NCBI RefSeq assembly: GCF_012034935.1 | Contig: NZ_JAATEN010000009.1 | Coordinates: 1 to 64,000, forward strand | Source: Streptomyces zingiberis | GTDB taxonomy: Bacteria; Actinomycetota; Actinomycetes; Streptomycetales; Streptomycetaceae | Reading direction: 5' to 3' | Length of the DNA: 64,000 nt | In this document: positions 54,442 to 63,628 of the stretch, one piece after another | Layout: every line of letters starts with the position of its first letter | How positions within the stretch are numbered: the stretch's first letter is position 1 | The notes under the pieces: generated by a model | Databases searched by the model: none | What the model was told of the DNA's origin: nothing | The model's input: only the letters and a program-made list of their open reading frames with translations | Translations under genes and position numbers: made by a program

Positions 54442-54993
54442 ATGCGAGCCCCCATCGGAACCTTCGACGAGGCGTGGCCCGCGGCCGAGCGCCTCGATGT
54501 GCTCTGCCCGCCGGTCGCCGAGGCCGTGACGGCCCGCCACACGGCCGGCCCCGAGTCCGTCCTCTATGTCGACACCGACCCGGAGAAGGCGGACACCGCC
54601 GTCTTCGCCGAGGCGTACGGCCCCGGGCTGCTCGACGCCTCGGCCAACTGCGTGATCGTCGCGGCCCGGCGGGCGGGGGAGACCACCCTCGCCGCCTGTG
54701 TGGTCCTCTCCTCCACCCGGCTGGACGTCAACGGAGCCGTGCGGCGCCATCTCGGCGCCCGCAAGGCGTCGTTCGCGCCGATGGACACCGCGGTGGGGGA
54801 GTCCGGCATGGAGTACGGCGGCATCACGCCCATCGGCCTGCCCGAGCACTGGCCGCTGCTGGTGGACGCGGCCGTCGTCGACCGCCCGCACCTCGTCGTC
54901 GGCAGCGGCCGCCGGCGCGGCAAGCTGATCGTCACCGGCAAGGTGCTCGCCGGGCTGCCCGGGGCGGCCGTCGTCGAGGGCCTGGCCCGCTGA
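54442..54993 (+). CDS. YbaK/ProX-type aminoacyl-tRNA deacylase family protein
   Basis: 183 aa. The YbaK fold is marked by SANCVIVAARRAG, DVNGAVRRHLGARKASFAPM and VGESGMEYGGITPIGLP. Members hydrolyse mischarged tRNAs such as Cys-tRNA(Pro) or Ala-tRNA(Pro). Substrate is not determined by sequence. Leaderless, TACCGT-N6-ATG. Confidence 0.85.
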   Translation: MRAPIGTFDEAWPAAERLDVLCPPVAEAVTARHTAGPESVLYVDTDPEKADTAVFAEAYGPGLLDASANCVIVAARRAGETTLAACVVLSSTRLDVNGAVRRHLGARKASFAPMDTAVGESGMEYGGITPIGLPEHWPLLVDAAVVDRPHLVVGSGRRRGKLIVTGKVLAGLPGAAVVEGLAR

Positions 54994-55041
54994 CGGCCGG
55001 TGGCCGTGGACGGGGGCGGGGGCGGTGCCGCCCGGGGCGGA

Positions 55042-55449
55042 TCAGCCCAGCCGGGGGATCTCGATGGCCGGGCAGCGGTCCATCACCATGTCCAGCCCGG
55101 CGGCGCGGACCCGCTCGTACGCCCGCTCGTCGACCACCCCGAGCTGGAACCAGACCGCCCGCGCGCCGGCCGCCACCGCCTCGTCGGCGATCTTCCCGGC
55201 CTCGGCGCTGTTCACGAAGACGTCCACCACGTCCACGGGGAAGGGGATGTCGGCCAGGGAGGGGTAGCCCTGCTCCCCGTGCACCGTCTCCGCCTTCGGG
55301 TGTACCGGCACAACGCGCTTGCCGTACCGCTGCAGCACGCCCGCCACGCCGTAGGCCGCCCGGGCCGTGTTCGAGGACAGGCCCACCACCGCCCAGGTGC
55401 CGCCGGTGCCGGTCAGTATCCGCCGGATCGTCTCCGTGTCCTGATGCAT
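55042..55449 (-). CDS. CoA-binding (YccU-type) protein
   Basis: 135 aa. CoA-binding Rossmann fold: TWAVVGLSSNTARAAYGVAG, VVPVHPKAETVHGEQGYPSL, VDVVDVFVNSAEAG and ARAVWFQLGVVDE. Related to the N-terminal domain of succinyl-CoA synthetase alpha; the role is unknown. ATG 55449 was chosen by family length. It diverges from the YigZ-family gene across 133 bp. Confidence 0.88.
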   Translation of the reverse strand: MHQDTETIRRILTGTGGTWAVVGLSSNTARAAYGVAGVLQRYGKRVVPVHPKAETVHGEQGYPSLADIPFPVDVVDVFVNSAEAGKIADEAVAAGARAVWFQLGVVDERAYERVRAAGLDMVMDRCPAIEIPRLG

Positions 55450-55570
55450 GCCGCCGTCAACAGGGCGCGCGCCGGGCGCATTCCCCGGTGACGGCGGCGG
55501 GGGCGCCGGGGCACGCCCACCGCCGGCCGCCGGCGGGCAGGGCGGCGGACGCCCCGGGCGCCGGGGTCCG

Positions 55571-55576
55571 TACGCT
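55571..55576 (+). promoter_or_regulatory. -10 box TACGCT, leaderless geometry
   Basis: TACGCT is exactly six bases before ATG 55583 without a ribosome-binding site. Confidence 0.65.
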
Positions 55577-55582
55577 GGCCCG

Positions 55583-56230
55583 ATGCAGGACGGGCAGCAC
55601 CGCACGGTGGCAGGCGAAGGGGTCCACGAGACCGAGGTCAGGAAGTCGCGTTTCCTGACGACGCTCGCGCCCGCGGCCACCGAGGAGGAGGCGCGGGCGG
55701 TGATCCGGCGCGTCCGGGAGCGGGACCCGGGCGCCACCCACCACTGCTGGGCGTACGTCCTCGGGCCCGCCGGGGCCGTGCGGAAGTCGAGCGACGACGG
55801 CGAGCCCGGCGGCACCGCGGGGGTGCCCATGCTGCAGATGCTGCTGCGCCGCGAGGTCCGGGATGTCGTCGCCGTCGTCACGCGCCACTTCGGCGGTGTC
55901 CAGCTCGGCGCGGGCGGCCTCATCCGCGCGTACGGCGGCGCGGTGGGCCAGGCGCTGGACGCGCTCGGCACGGTCGCCCGCCACCCGGTGCGGCTGGCCA
56001 CCGTGACCGTGGATCACGGACGGGCCGGGAGGCTGGAGAACGACCTGCGGGCCACCGGCCGTACGGTGCGCGGGGTGCGCTACGGCGCCCGGGTCGCCAT
56101 CGAGGTGGGGGTGGCCGAGACGGACCTGGAGCGGTTCCGGGAGTGGCTGGCCGACGCCACCGCCGGGACGGCGGCCCTGGAACTGGGCCAGGTCACCTAC
56201 CGGCAGGACGCCGGGGACGGGCAGGGCTGA
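55583..56230 (+). CDS. YigZ/IMPACT family protein
   Basis: 215 aa. UPF0029 N-terminal domain: VRKSRFLTTLAPAATEEEA, HHCWAYVLG, DDGEPGGTAGVPMLQML and TRHFGGVQLGAGGLIRAYG. The C-terminal ferredoxin-like domain follows. Relatives bind ribosome-linked kinase regulators in eukaryotes; bacterial role uncertain. Leaderless, TACGCT-N6-ATG. Confidence 0.9.
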   Translation: MQDGQHRTVAGEGVHETEVRKSRFLTTLAPAATEEEARAVIRRVRERDPGATHHCWAYVLGPAGAVRKSSDDGEPGGTAGVPMLQMLLRREVRDVVAVVTRHFGGVQLGAGGLIRAYGGAVGQALDALGTVARHPVRLATVTVDHGRAGRLENDLRATGRTVRGVRYGARVAIEVGVAETDLERFREWLADATAGTAALELGQVTYRQDAGDGQG

Positions 56231-56630
56231 GGAGCTCGTGGCCGGTCCCGGCCCGCGGCTGGTTCCGGACCGCCGTGGCCGGGCCGGGCCCGCGGCGCCC
56301 GCCGCGGGGCCGCGTGGATGCCCCCGCATGATTGTCGGATGGAATTCTGGAATTCTCTGCCGCAGCGTCGGCTGTATATCACCGATCACTTAAGCCTATT
56401 AAGCCGGAGGCAATTGACGGGCCGCCGTGCGGGAATTTACCGTGGCTTTTGCAATGTCCTCTCTATTCCGTGGGTGACATGACGCGAATGTGGCGACCCT
56501 GTTACGGGGCGTCAATTCCCGAACGCGGTGGCGGCCTACCGCACGGAAAATCCTTTCTGTGAACGAGGGAGGGCGAGGGAGAGGCCGACCGCAGTCCACC
56601 AGGCCAGACGTCTCGCGGAAGGTCGGAAAA
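56231..56630. other. AT-rich upstream region of the HAD gene
   Basis: 400 bp, the longest AT-rich stretch in the window (from about 56330). GGAATTCT is tandemly repeated (56341-56356). TTAAGCC occurs twice a few bases apart near 56392-56406. It looks like a regulated promoter region, or a foreign insertion. No small gene is convincing. Confidence 0.5.
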
Positions 56631-57410
56631 GTGACAGCAGACCGGATTCTCAGCTGGACCCCGAAGGCCGTCGTGTTCGACTGCGACGGCACTCTGATGG
56701 ACACCGAGCGGCACTGGGTGGAAGCCCGCCGCCTGGTGCTCCGGGAGTATGGTGTCACCCCGGACGAGGAATTCTCCGAACGCGCCAAGGGAATTCATTA
56801 CACCGACTGCGGCCGCCTGCTGGCGGAGACCGCCGGGCGGCCGGAACTGGCCGACAAGATGACGGACCAGCTGCTGGAGAGCTTCCGTTCGCTCGTGGCC
56901 GAGGACCCCGTCACCTCCCCGGGGGCCGCCGCTCTGGTGGCCCTGGTCCACGAGTTCGCGCCGCTCGCCGTGGCCAGCAACTGCCCCCGGGACGTCGTGG
57001 AGACCTGCCTCGACACCGCCGGGCTCCTGCTCTACTTCGACCACGTCGTCGTCCCCGGGGAGGGGATGCGCCCCAAGCCCCACCCGGACGTCTACCTCGC
57101 CGCCGCCCGGGCCACCGGCACCGACCCGGCGGCGTGCCTCGCGGTGGAGGACTCGCTCGTCGGGGTGCAGTCCGCGGTACGGGCCGGGATGCGCGTGGTC
57201 GGCGTCGGGCCCCGCCCGGACGAGGAGTCCCTCGCGCTCACCGACCTCTGGGTGGACACGCTGGAGGACCCCCGGCTGCTCGCCTGGGGCGAGAGCCGGC
57301 CCCCCATCCCCGAGGGGCGGGCCGCCGCCCGGGTCGTGCCGCCCCGCGACGCGCCGGCGGGCGGCCCCACCCGCCCGCGGGGGGCGTCCCCCGGGGCGGG
57401 AGGGGCCTGA
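56631..57410 (+). CDS. HAD-superfamily hydrolase (phosphatase/phosphoglucomutase-like)
   Basis: 259 aa. HAD motifs: VVFDCDGTLMDTE (nucleophile and acid Asp), VASNCPRD (motif II), KPHPDVYL (motif III Lys) and VEDSLVGVQSA (motif IV). A cap follows motif I. Subfamily IA; likely a small-molecule phosphatase. The dihydroxyacetone kinase genes converge on it, but no link is shown. GTG 56631 follows GGAAG; GTG 56559 is an upstream alternative. Confidence 0.88.
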   Translation: MTADRILSWTPKAVVFDCDGTLMDTERHWVEARRLVLREYGVTPDEEFSERAKGIHYTDCGRLLAETAGRPELADKMTDQLLESFRSLVAEDPVTSPGAAALVALVHEFAPLAVASNCPRDVVETCLDTAGLLLYFDHVVVPGEGMRPKPHPDVYLAAARATGTDPAACLAVEDSLVGVQSAVRAGMRVVGVGPRPDEESLALTDLWVDTLEDPRLLAWGESRPPIPEGRAAARVVPPRDAPAGGPTRPRGASPGAGGA

Positions 57411-57419
57411 CCGGCCCGG

Positions 57420-58115
57420 TCATACCGGTTCGTGCGGCGGCAGCTCGGCGAGGAGCGGGCGGAGCTCGGAGACCCCGCCCCTCGCCGAGGCGAACAGCAG
57501 CCCGATGCCCACGGCGCCCGGGTCCGGTACGCCGGAGGCCCGGTCGCCGATGTAGCTCGCGCGTCCCCGCCGTGCCCGGAGCAGGGCGGTGTTCCGCACC
57601 CCCACCCAGGCCCCCTCGGCGGCCAGGGCGAGGGCGGCGTCGGGGAGCACGTCCGCGGCGCAGCCTCCCAGCGCCTCGGCCGCCGGCGCCAACGCGTCGA
57701 CCAGCGTCTTGTCCCCTTCGGTCGCTTCACCCACCCGCTGGATGACCTCCAGTCCGTCCCGGGTGCCGGTCGAGAGGGCCGCGGTGGTCAGGGCCGGGCC
57801 GGCCTCCTGGACGGCGGTGGCCATCCGCTGGAACAACAGCCCGAACATGGGGCCGCTCGTCCCGCCCACGCTGTCCAGGAAGGCCGTGGCGGTCACGGTG
57901 AGCGGCACGGAGGCGTCGGCCGGGTCACCGTCCGGCGCCTCGTCGAGCAGGCGCAGCGAACTGGTGAGGCCCGACCCCAGATTGGAGCCGAAATCCCCGT
58001 CACCCGCGGCCTGGTCGAGCGCGGTCAGCTCCTGCTGCGTGGCCGCCACCGACGCGGCGAACCGCCGGATCCAGGCGTCGGTGAAGGCCCGGTCGAAGAC
58101 CGTACTGGAAGTCAT
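57420..58115 (-). CDS. dhaL: Dihydroxyacetone kinase subunit DhaL
   Basis: 231 aa. ADP-binding helical domain: ALDQAAGDGDFGSNLGSGL (metal Asp residues) and VGGTSGPMFGLLFQRMA. In the PTS-type enzyme DhaL keeps ADP bound and receives phosphate from DhaM. DhaM is not in the window. ATG 58115 has GAGGAGCTG ahead; dhaK lies 26 bp upstream. Confidence 0.93.
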   Translation of the reverse strand: MTSSTVFDRAFTDAWIRRFAASVAATQQELTALDQAAGDGDFGSNLGSGLTSSLRLLDEAPDGDPADASVPLTVTATAFLDSVGGTSGPMFGLLFQRMATAVQEAGPALTTAALSTGTRDGLEVIQRVGEATEGDKTLVDALAPAAEALGGCAADVLPDAALALAAEGAWVGVRNTALLRARRGRASYIGDRASGVPDPGAVGIGLLFASARGGVSELRPLLAELPPHEPV

Positions 58116-58141
58116 GTCATCAGCTCCTCGCCCGGGAGGGG

Positions 58142-59140
58142 TCAGCGGCACCACGCGGCGGTCTGCGCCGGCGCGTCGAACCAGTTGACGACGGCGTCGT
58201 CGGCGGACAGCAGGGTGAGGGAGAAGCCGCGCATGTCGAGGGCGGTCACGTAGTGCCCCACCAGGCTGCGCCGCAGCTCCACACCGTTCGTGTCCAGCAC
58301 CCGGCCCAGTTCCCGGGCGATCGCGTACAGCTCCAGACCGGTCACCGCCCCCAGGCCGTTGACCAGGCCGATCACCGATTCCCCTCGCTCCAGCGGCAGC
58401 GACCCGAGCAGCGACTCGGCCATCGTGTCCAGCAGGCTGTCCAGCGGCTCCTGGACCACGGTGCGGTTGGCCCGCTCGCCGTGGATACCGACGCCGAACT
58501 CCAGCTGGCCGACGGGGATGTCGAACGCCCGGGCGCCGTCACCGGGAGCCGTGTGCGCCGCCGACGCGACGGCGATGGAGCGGCAGCGGCCCGCGAGACG
58601 GGTGCCCAGGTCGGCCAGGTCCAGCAGCCCGGTCCCCTCGTCGGCGGCCGCACCCAGGATCTTCTCCACCAGCACGGCACCGCCCGTGCCGCGCCGGCCG
58701 ACGGCGATGTCCTCGGACTCCGAGGCGACGTCGTCGTCGACCAGGACCCGCGCCACCGCGATGCCCTCGTCGGCCAGCCGTTCGGCCGCGATCCCGAAAT
58801 TGATCTTGTCCCCGGTGTAGTTCTTCACCAGGTGCAGCACACCGTCCTCCCGGGCCACCGCCATCGAGGCGGTGAACACCTGCCGGTTGTGCGGCGAGGA
58901 GAAGACCATGCCCGGGCAGGCGGCGTCCAGCATGCCCGCCCCGACGAAGCCGATGTGCAGCGGCTCGTGCCCGGAGCCGCCGCCCGACAGCAACCCGACC
59001 CTGCGCGCCGGGGAGGTGTGCAGCGCCCGCACGAAACCGCCTTCGGGCACATGCTCCACCAGGCCCGGGTGGGCCCGGGCGAAACCTTCGAGGGCGTCGG
59101 AGACCAGTGATTCCGCTGCTCTCGCGAAGTACGGGGCCAT
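58142..59140 (-). CDS. dhaK: Dihydroxyacetone kinase subunit DhaK
   Basis: 332 aa. Motifs SGGGSGHEPLHIGFVGAGML and FGVGIHGERAN, with H220 as the residue that binds dihydroxyacetone covalently. It phosphorylates dihydroxyacetone (or a related ketose) with phosphate from DhaL. ATG 59140 with GGAG ahead; divergent from sbcD. Confidence 0.95.
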   Translation of the reverse strand: MAPYFARAAESLVSDALEGFARAHPGLVEHVPEGGFVRALHTSPARRVGLLSGGGSGHEPLHIGFVGAGMLDAACPGMVFSSPHNRQVFTASMAVAREDGVLHLVKNYTGDKINFGIAAERLADEGIAVARVLVDDDVASESEDIAVGRRGTGGAVLVEKILGAAADEGTGLLDLADLGTRLAGRCRSIAVASAAHTAPGDGARAFDIPVGQLEFGVGIHGERANRTVVQEPLDSLLDTMAESLLGSLPLERGESVIGLVNGLGAVTGLELYAIARELGRVLDTNGVELRRSLVGHYVTALDMRGFSLTLLSADDAVVNWFDAPAQTAAWCR

Positions 59141-59441
59141 GGCGACTCCAGTGGTGATCGGCCAGGACGCGTCCTGACGGTGCCTCCGACTCCCGCTGTG
59201 ACCATCGTGCGGTGGCGGGGAAGACCCGGCAACTCGTGCCGCCGCCCGGCGCCCCCGCGGAGCCCGTCCCGCCGCCTCCGCGAACCCCCGCGAACCCTCG
59301 CGAACCCCCCTCGGCCCCGGGCGCCGGCCCCGCCCGCGGGCGGCGGGCCGGACAGGAGGACTAGAGTGTCCCGGGCCGCCGCCCCGGCGGCGCCGACCAC
59401 CGAGGGCACCGGGGGAGACAGCTGCGCGTGAGGTTCCTGCC
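59141..59441. other. Divergent intergenic region between dhaK and sbcD
   Basis: 301 bp. Three 10-bp repeats CGAACCCYCG (59281-59310) lie near the middle, one per helical turn. TAGAGT at 59362-59367 is a plausible -10 for sbcD. A five-codon reading frame (GTG 59428 to TGA 59445) immediately precedes and overlaps sbcD. Otherwise non-coding. Confidence 0.5.
59281..59310. repeat. Three 10-bp tandem repeats CGAACCCYCG
   Basis: CGAACCCCCG, CGAACCCTCG and CGAACCCCCC in direct succession, on the sbcD side of the dhaK/sbcD divergent region. The helical-turn period suggests a protein-binding array. Confidence 0.8.
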
Positions 59442-60605
59442 GTGAGATTTCTGCACACCTCCGACTGGCATCTGGGCCGTTCCTTCCACCGGGTCGGGCT
59501 GCTCGGCGCCCAGGCCGCGTTCATCGACCACCTCGTCGCCACGGCGCGGGAGACGCGGGCCGACGCCGTCCTCGTCGCCGGGGACGTCTATGACCGTGCC
59601 GTGCCGCCGCTCGCCGCCGTCGAGCTGTACGACGAGGCGCTGCACCGGCTCGCCGCGCTGGGTGTCCCCGTGGTGATGATCTCCGGCAACCACGACTCCG
59701 CCCGCCGGCTCGGCGTCGGATCGGGCCTGCTGGAGCGCGCCGGGATCCACCTGCGGACCGACCCCCGCGCCGCAGGCCGTCCCGCCGTGCTCGCCGACGA
59801 ACACGGCGAGGTCGCCTGCTACGGGCTGCCGTACCTCGAACCGGCGCTGGTGCGGGAGGAGTTCGGGGTGGAGAGGCCGTCCCACGCCGCCGTGCTCGCC
59901 GCCGCCATGGACCGGGTCCGCGCCGATCTGGCCGCGCGGCCCGCCACCACGCGGTCCGTCGTCCTCGCCCACGCCTTCGTCGCCGGCGGCACCGCCAGCG
60001 ACAGCGAACGGGACATCACCGTCGGCGGCGTCGCCGCGGTGCCCGCCGGGGTCTTCGACGGCGTCGACTACGTGGCCCTCGGCCACCTCCACGGCTGCCA
60101 GACCATCACCGACCGCGTGCGCTACTCCGGTTCCCCGCTGGCGTACTCCTTCTCCGAGGCCGCGCACCGCAAGTCCGTGTGGCTGGTGGACCTCGGCGCG
60201 GACGGCGCCGTCACCGCCGAACGCGCCGACTGCCCCGTGCCCCGCCCGCTCGCCCGGATCCGGGGCCGCCTCGACGACCTCCTCGTCGACCCGGCGCTGG
60301 AGACGGCCGAGGACGCCTGGGTCGAGGCGACCCTCACCGACCCCGTGCGCCCGGCCGAGCCCATGGCCCGGCTCACGCGCCGCTTCCCGCACCTGCTGAA
60401 CCTCGTCCTCGAACCCGACCGGGACCCCGGTGACCCCGGCGCGTCCTACGCCGAACGCCTCGGCGGCCGCACCGACCAGGAGATCGCCGAGGACTTCGTC
60501 GGCCATGTCCGCGGCGGCGGCCCGGACCCGCGGGAACGCGCCGTGCTCCAGGAGGCCTTCGACACCGTCCGCGCCGGGCAGGCGCTCCGTGAGAGCGGCC
60601 GATGA
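59442..60605 (+). CDS. sbcD: Exonuclease subunit SbcD
   Basis: 387 aa. Mre11-type metallophosphoesterase: HTSDWHLGRSFH, AGDVYDRA, SGNHDSARR, VLAHAFVAGG and ALGHLHGCQ. With SbcC it opens DNA hairpins and processes broken ends. Its start GTG overlaps the stop of a five-codon frame; sbcC begins in its stop codon (ATGA). Confidence 0.95.
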   Translation: MRFLHTSDWHLGRSFHRVGLLGAQAAFIDHLVATARETRADAVLVAGDVYDRAVPPLAAVELYDEALHRLAALGVPVVMISGNHDSARRLGVGSGLLERAGIHLRTDPRAAGRPAVLADEHGEVACYGLPYLEPALVREEFGVERPSHAAVLAAAMDRVRADLAARPATTRSVVLAHAFVAGGTASDSERDITVGGVAAVPAGVFDGVDYVALGHLHGCQTITDRVRYSGSPLAYSFSEAAHRKSVWLVDLGADGAVTAERADCPVPRPLARIRGRLDDLLVDPALETAEDAWVEATLTDPVRPAEPMARLTRRFPHLLNLVLEPDRDPGDPGASYAERLGGRTDQEIAEDFVGHVRGGGPDPRERAVLQEAFDTVRAGQALRESGR

Positions 60606-63600
60606 GGCTCCACCGGCTCCGCGTCAGCGCGTTCGGCCCCTTCGGCGGCGCCCACGACATCGACTTCGACGAGCTCTCCGCCGCCGGGCTGTTCCTGCTG
60701 CACGGTCCCACCGGCGCCGGCAAGACCTCCGTCCTGGACGCCGTCTGCTACGCCCTCTACGGCGGGGTGCCCGGCGCCCGGCAGGGGAGCCTGCCCGCGC
60801 TGCGCAGCGATCACGCCGCCGCGGACACCCCGACCGAGGTCGTCCTCGACCTCACCGCGGGCGGGCGCCGTCTGGAGATCACCCGCCGCCCGGAGCAGCT
60901 CCGCCCCAAGAAGCGCGGCACCGGGCACACCCGGGACAAGGCCCAGACCTGGCTGCGCGAGCGGACCCCCGCCGGCTGGCGGGGGCTCAGCCGCTCGCAC
61001 CAGGAGACCGGCGAGGAGATCCAGCAGCTGCTGGGGCTGGACCGCCATCAGTTCTGCCAGGTCGTGCTCCTGCCGCAGGGCGACTTCGCCCGCTTCCTGC
61101 GGGCCGGCGCGGAGGACCGCGCGGCGCTCCTCGGCCGCCTCTTCGACACCGGCCGCTTCGCCGCCGTCGAGGATCACCTGGCGCAGGCGCGCCGCTCCGC
61201 CGAACGCGAGGTCACCGCCGCCGACGAACAGCTCCTCGCCCTCGCCCACCGGATGGCCCAGGCCGCCGGCGCCGGCCTCGCCGGCCACCCGCTGCCGGAC
61301 GTGACGCCGGGCCGTCCCGGGCTGGCCGGCGCGGTGCTGGAGTGGGCCGCGGTCGCCCGCGCGCACGTCCGCGAGGCGCGGGAGATCGCCGCCATGGCGG
61401 TGCGCGCGGCCGAGACCGCCCACGAGGCCGCGCAGCGGGAGCACGAGGCGGTCGCCGAACGGGCCCGGCTCCAGCGGCTCCACGCCGACGCCAGGCGCCG
61501 CGCGGCGCGGCTGGAGACGGAACGGGCCGAACGCGACCGGGCGCGGGAGCGGCTGGACCGCGCCCGGGCCGCGGCCCGCGTCCTGCCCGTGCTGGACCTG
61601 CGGGACGCTGCCGGACGGGACCACCGCGCCGCCGCCGCAGCCGAGCACCGGGCGCGTCTGCTGCTCCCCCCTGACCTGGCCCAGGCGGGCGCCGACCGGC
61701 TGACCGCCCTCGAACGGGCGCACCGGGAGGAACTGGGCCGGCTCGCCGCCGCCCGGCGGGCGGAGCGGCGGGCGGGCGAGATCGCCCGGGAGCAGCGGGA
61801 GCTCGACCGCGAGGCCGAGGCCGACGAGGACGTGCTGCGGGAGACGGACGGCTGGCTCGACGGCTGGGACGCCGTCCGCCGTGACCACCAGGCGCGGATC
61901 GACACCGCGCAGGAGGCCGTGACCCGCGCCGAGACCCTGCGCGCCGCGGCGGCCGAGGCCGAACGGCGGCTCGCCGCGGCCCGCCGCCGCGACGACCTCG
62001 CCGCCCGCGCCGCCGGCGCCGGTGAGCTGCTGCGGGACCTCCGCGACCGCGCCGGCGAGGCCCGTCAGCGGTGGCTCGACCTCCGGGAACGCCGGCTGCT
62101 CGGCGTCGCCGCCGAACTCGCCGCCGGCCTGGTCCCCGGTGAGGCGTGCGCCGTCTGCGGCTCCACCGACCACCCCCGGCCCGCGCCCCGCGCGGACGGG
62201 CACGTCGGCCGGGACGAGGAGGAGACCGCGCACACCGCGTACCGCCGGGCCGACGCCGCGCGCGAGGAGGCCGAGCGGGAGCTGCGCTCCCTCCGCGACG
62301 CCCGCGCCGCCGCCGGCGCGGAGGCGGACGGGGAGGCCACCACCGCGCTCGCCGGAACCGCGGAGCGGCTCCGGGGGGACCACGCGCGGGCCCGTGCCCT
62401 GGCCACGGACCTGCCCGCCGCACGTGAGGCCCTGGCCCGGGCGGAAGCCGAGCGCGAGCGGCGGCTCGCCGTCCGCCGGGAGGCCGGCCAGCGCGCCGCC
62501 GCCCGCTCCTCCCGCCGGGACGGCCTGGCCGCCGAGCTCCGCTCCCTGGACGAGGAGCTGGCGCGTGCCCGGGGCGGTGCCGGTGGCCTCGCCGAGCGCG
62601 TCGCCGGCCTGGAACGGGAAGCCGCCGCCCTGGCCGGCGCCGCCGACGCCGCCCGGGCCGCGGACGGCGCCGCCGCGCGGCTCAAGGAGGCCGACGCCCG
62701 GCTCGCCGACGCCGCCTTCGAGCAGGGGTTCGACACCCTGGCCGCGGTGACCGAGGCCGCCCTGGACGACGCCCACCTGCGGGAACTCCGGCACCGCCTC
62801 GACGCCTGGCAGGCCGAGGCCACGGCGGTCGCCGCGGATCTGGCGGACCCGGAGATCTCCGCCGCCGCTGCCCTGCCGCCCGCCGACCCCGGCGCCACGC
62901 GCGCCACGCTGGAGGCCGCCACCGCCCGGCTGCGCGCCGCCTCCGCGGCCGGGGCCGAGGCCGAGCGGCGCGCCGCCGACCTCGACCGCCTCTCCGCGCA
63001 GGCCCTGGACGGCGCCCGGCGGCTCGCCCCGCTCCGCGAGACCTACGAGCGCGTGGCGCGCCTGGCCGCCCTCGCCGCCGGCACCTCCGCGGAGAACACC
63101 CGCAGGATGCGGCTGGAGTCCTATGTGCTGGCCGCCCGGCTGGAGCAGGTGGCCGCCGCCGCGAGCGCCCGCCTGCGGCGCATGTCCGCCGGCCGCTACA
63201 CCCTCGTCCACTCCGACGCCCGCGCCTCCGGCCGGGCCCGTTCCGGTCTGGGCCTGCATGTCGTCGACGCCTGGACCGGCGCCGAGCGGGACACGGCGAC
63301 CCTCTCCGGCGGCGAGACCTTCTTCGCCTCGCTCGCCCTCGCCCTCGGCCTGGCCGACGTGGTCACCGAGGAGGCGGGCGGCACCCCCCTCGACACCCTC
63401 TTCATCGACGAGGGCTTCGGCAGCCTGGACGAGCAGACCCTCGACGAGGTGCTCGACGTGCTGGACGCGCTGCGGGAGCGGGACCGCGCGGTCGGCATCG
63501 TCAGCCACGTCCCCGACCTGCGGCGGCGCGTGCCCGTCCAGCTGGAGGTCGTCAAGTCCCGCACCGGCTCGGCCGTCCGCCACCACACCGGGGGACGGCA

Positions 63601-63607
63601 CGGCTGA
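60602..63607 (+). CDS. sbcC: Exonuclease subunit SbcC
   Basis: 1001 aa, Rad50-type. Walker A GPTGAGKTSVLD at the N-terminus, a long Ala/Arg/Glu coiled coil, the zinc hook C516-A-V-C519, coiled coil back, then signature LSGGETFFASLALALG and Walker B LFIDEGFGSLDEQTLD. It closes by ATGA coupling to sbcD. Confidence 0.96.
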   Translation: MRLHRLRVSAFGPFGGAHDIDFDELSAAGLFLLHGPTGAGKTSVLDAVCYALYGGVPGARQGSLPALRSDHAAADTPTEVVLDLTAGGRRLEITRRPEQLRPKKRGTGHTRDKAQTWLRERTPAGWRGLSRSHQETGEEIQQLLGLDRHQFCQVVLLPQGDFARFLRAGAEDRAALLGRLFDTGRFAAVEDHLAQARRSAEREVTAADEQLLALAHRMAQAAGAGLAGHPLPDVTPGRPGLAGAVLEWAAVARAHVREAREIAAMAVRAAETAHEAAQREHEAVAERARLQRLHADARRRAARLETERAERDRARERLDRARAAARVLPVLDLRDAAGRDHRAAAAAEHRARLLLPPDLAQAGADRLTALERAHREELGRLAAARRAERRAGEIAREQRELDREAEADEDVLRETDGWLDGWDAVRRDHQARIDTAQEAVTRAETLRAAAAEAERRLAAARRRDDLAARAAGAGELLRDLRDRAGEARQRWLDLRERRLLGVAAELAAGLVPGEACAVCGSTDHPRPAPRADGHVGRDEEETAHTAYRRADAAREEAERELRSLRDARAAAGAEADGEATTALAGTAERLRGDHARARALATDLPAAREALARAEAERERRLAVRREAGQRAAARSSRRDGLAAELRSLDEELARARGGAGGLAERVAGLEREAAALAGAADAARAADGAAARLKEADARLADAAFEQGFDTLAAVTEAALDDAHLRELRHRLDAWQAEATAVAADLADPEISAAAALPPADPGATRATLEAATARLRAASAAGAEAERRAADLDRLSAQALDGARRLAPLRETYERVARLAALAAGTSAENTRRMRLESYVLAARLEQVAAAASARLRRMSAGRYTLVHSDARASGRARSGLGLHVVDAWTGAERDTATLSGGETFFASLALALGLADVVTEEAGGTPLDTLFIDEGFGSLDEQTLDEVLDVLDALRERDRAVGIVSHVPDLRRRVPVQLEVVKSRTGSAVRHHTGGRHG

Positions 63608-63628
63608 CGGACCCGCCGGGCGCGCCGC

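Noticed and set aside
60446..63601. 1051-codon minus-strand frame opposite sbcC
   Set aside because: Gly/Ala/Arg shadow of the coiled-coil gene, without motifs.
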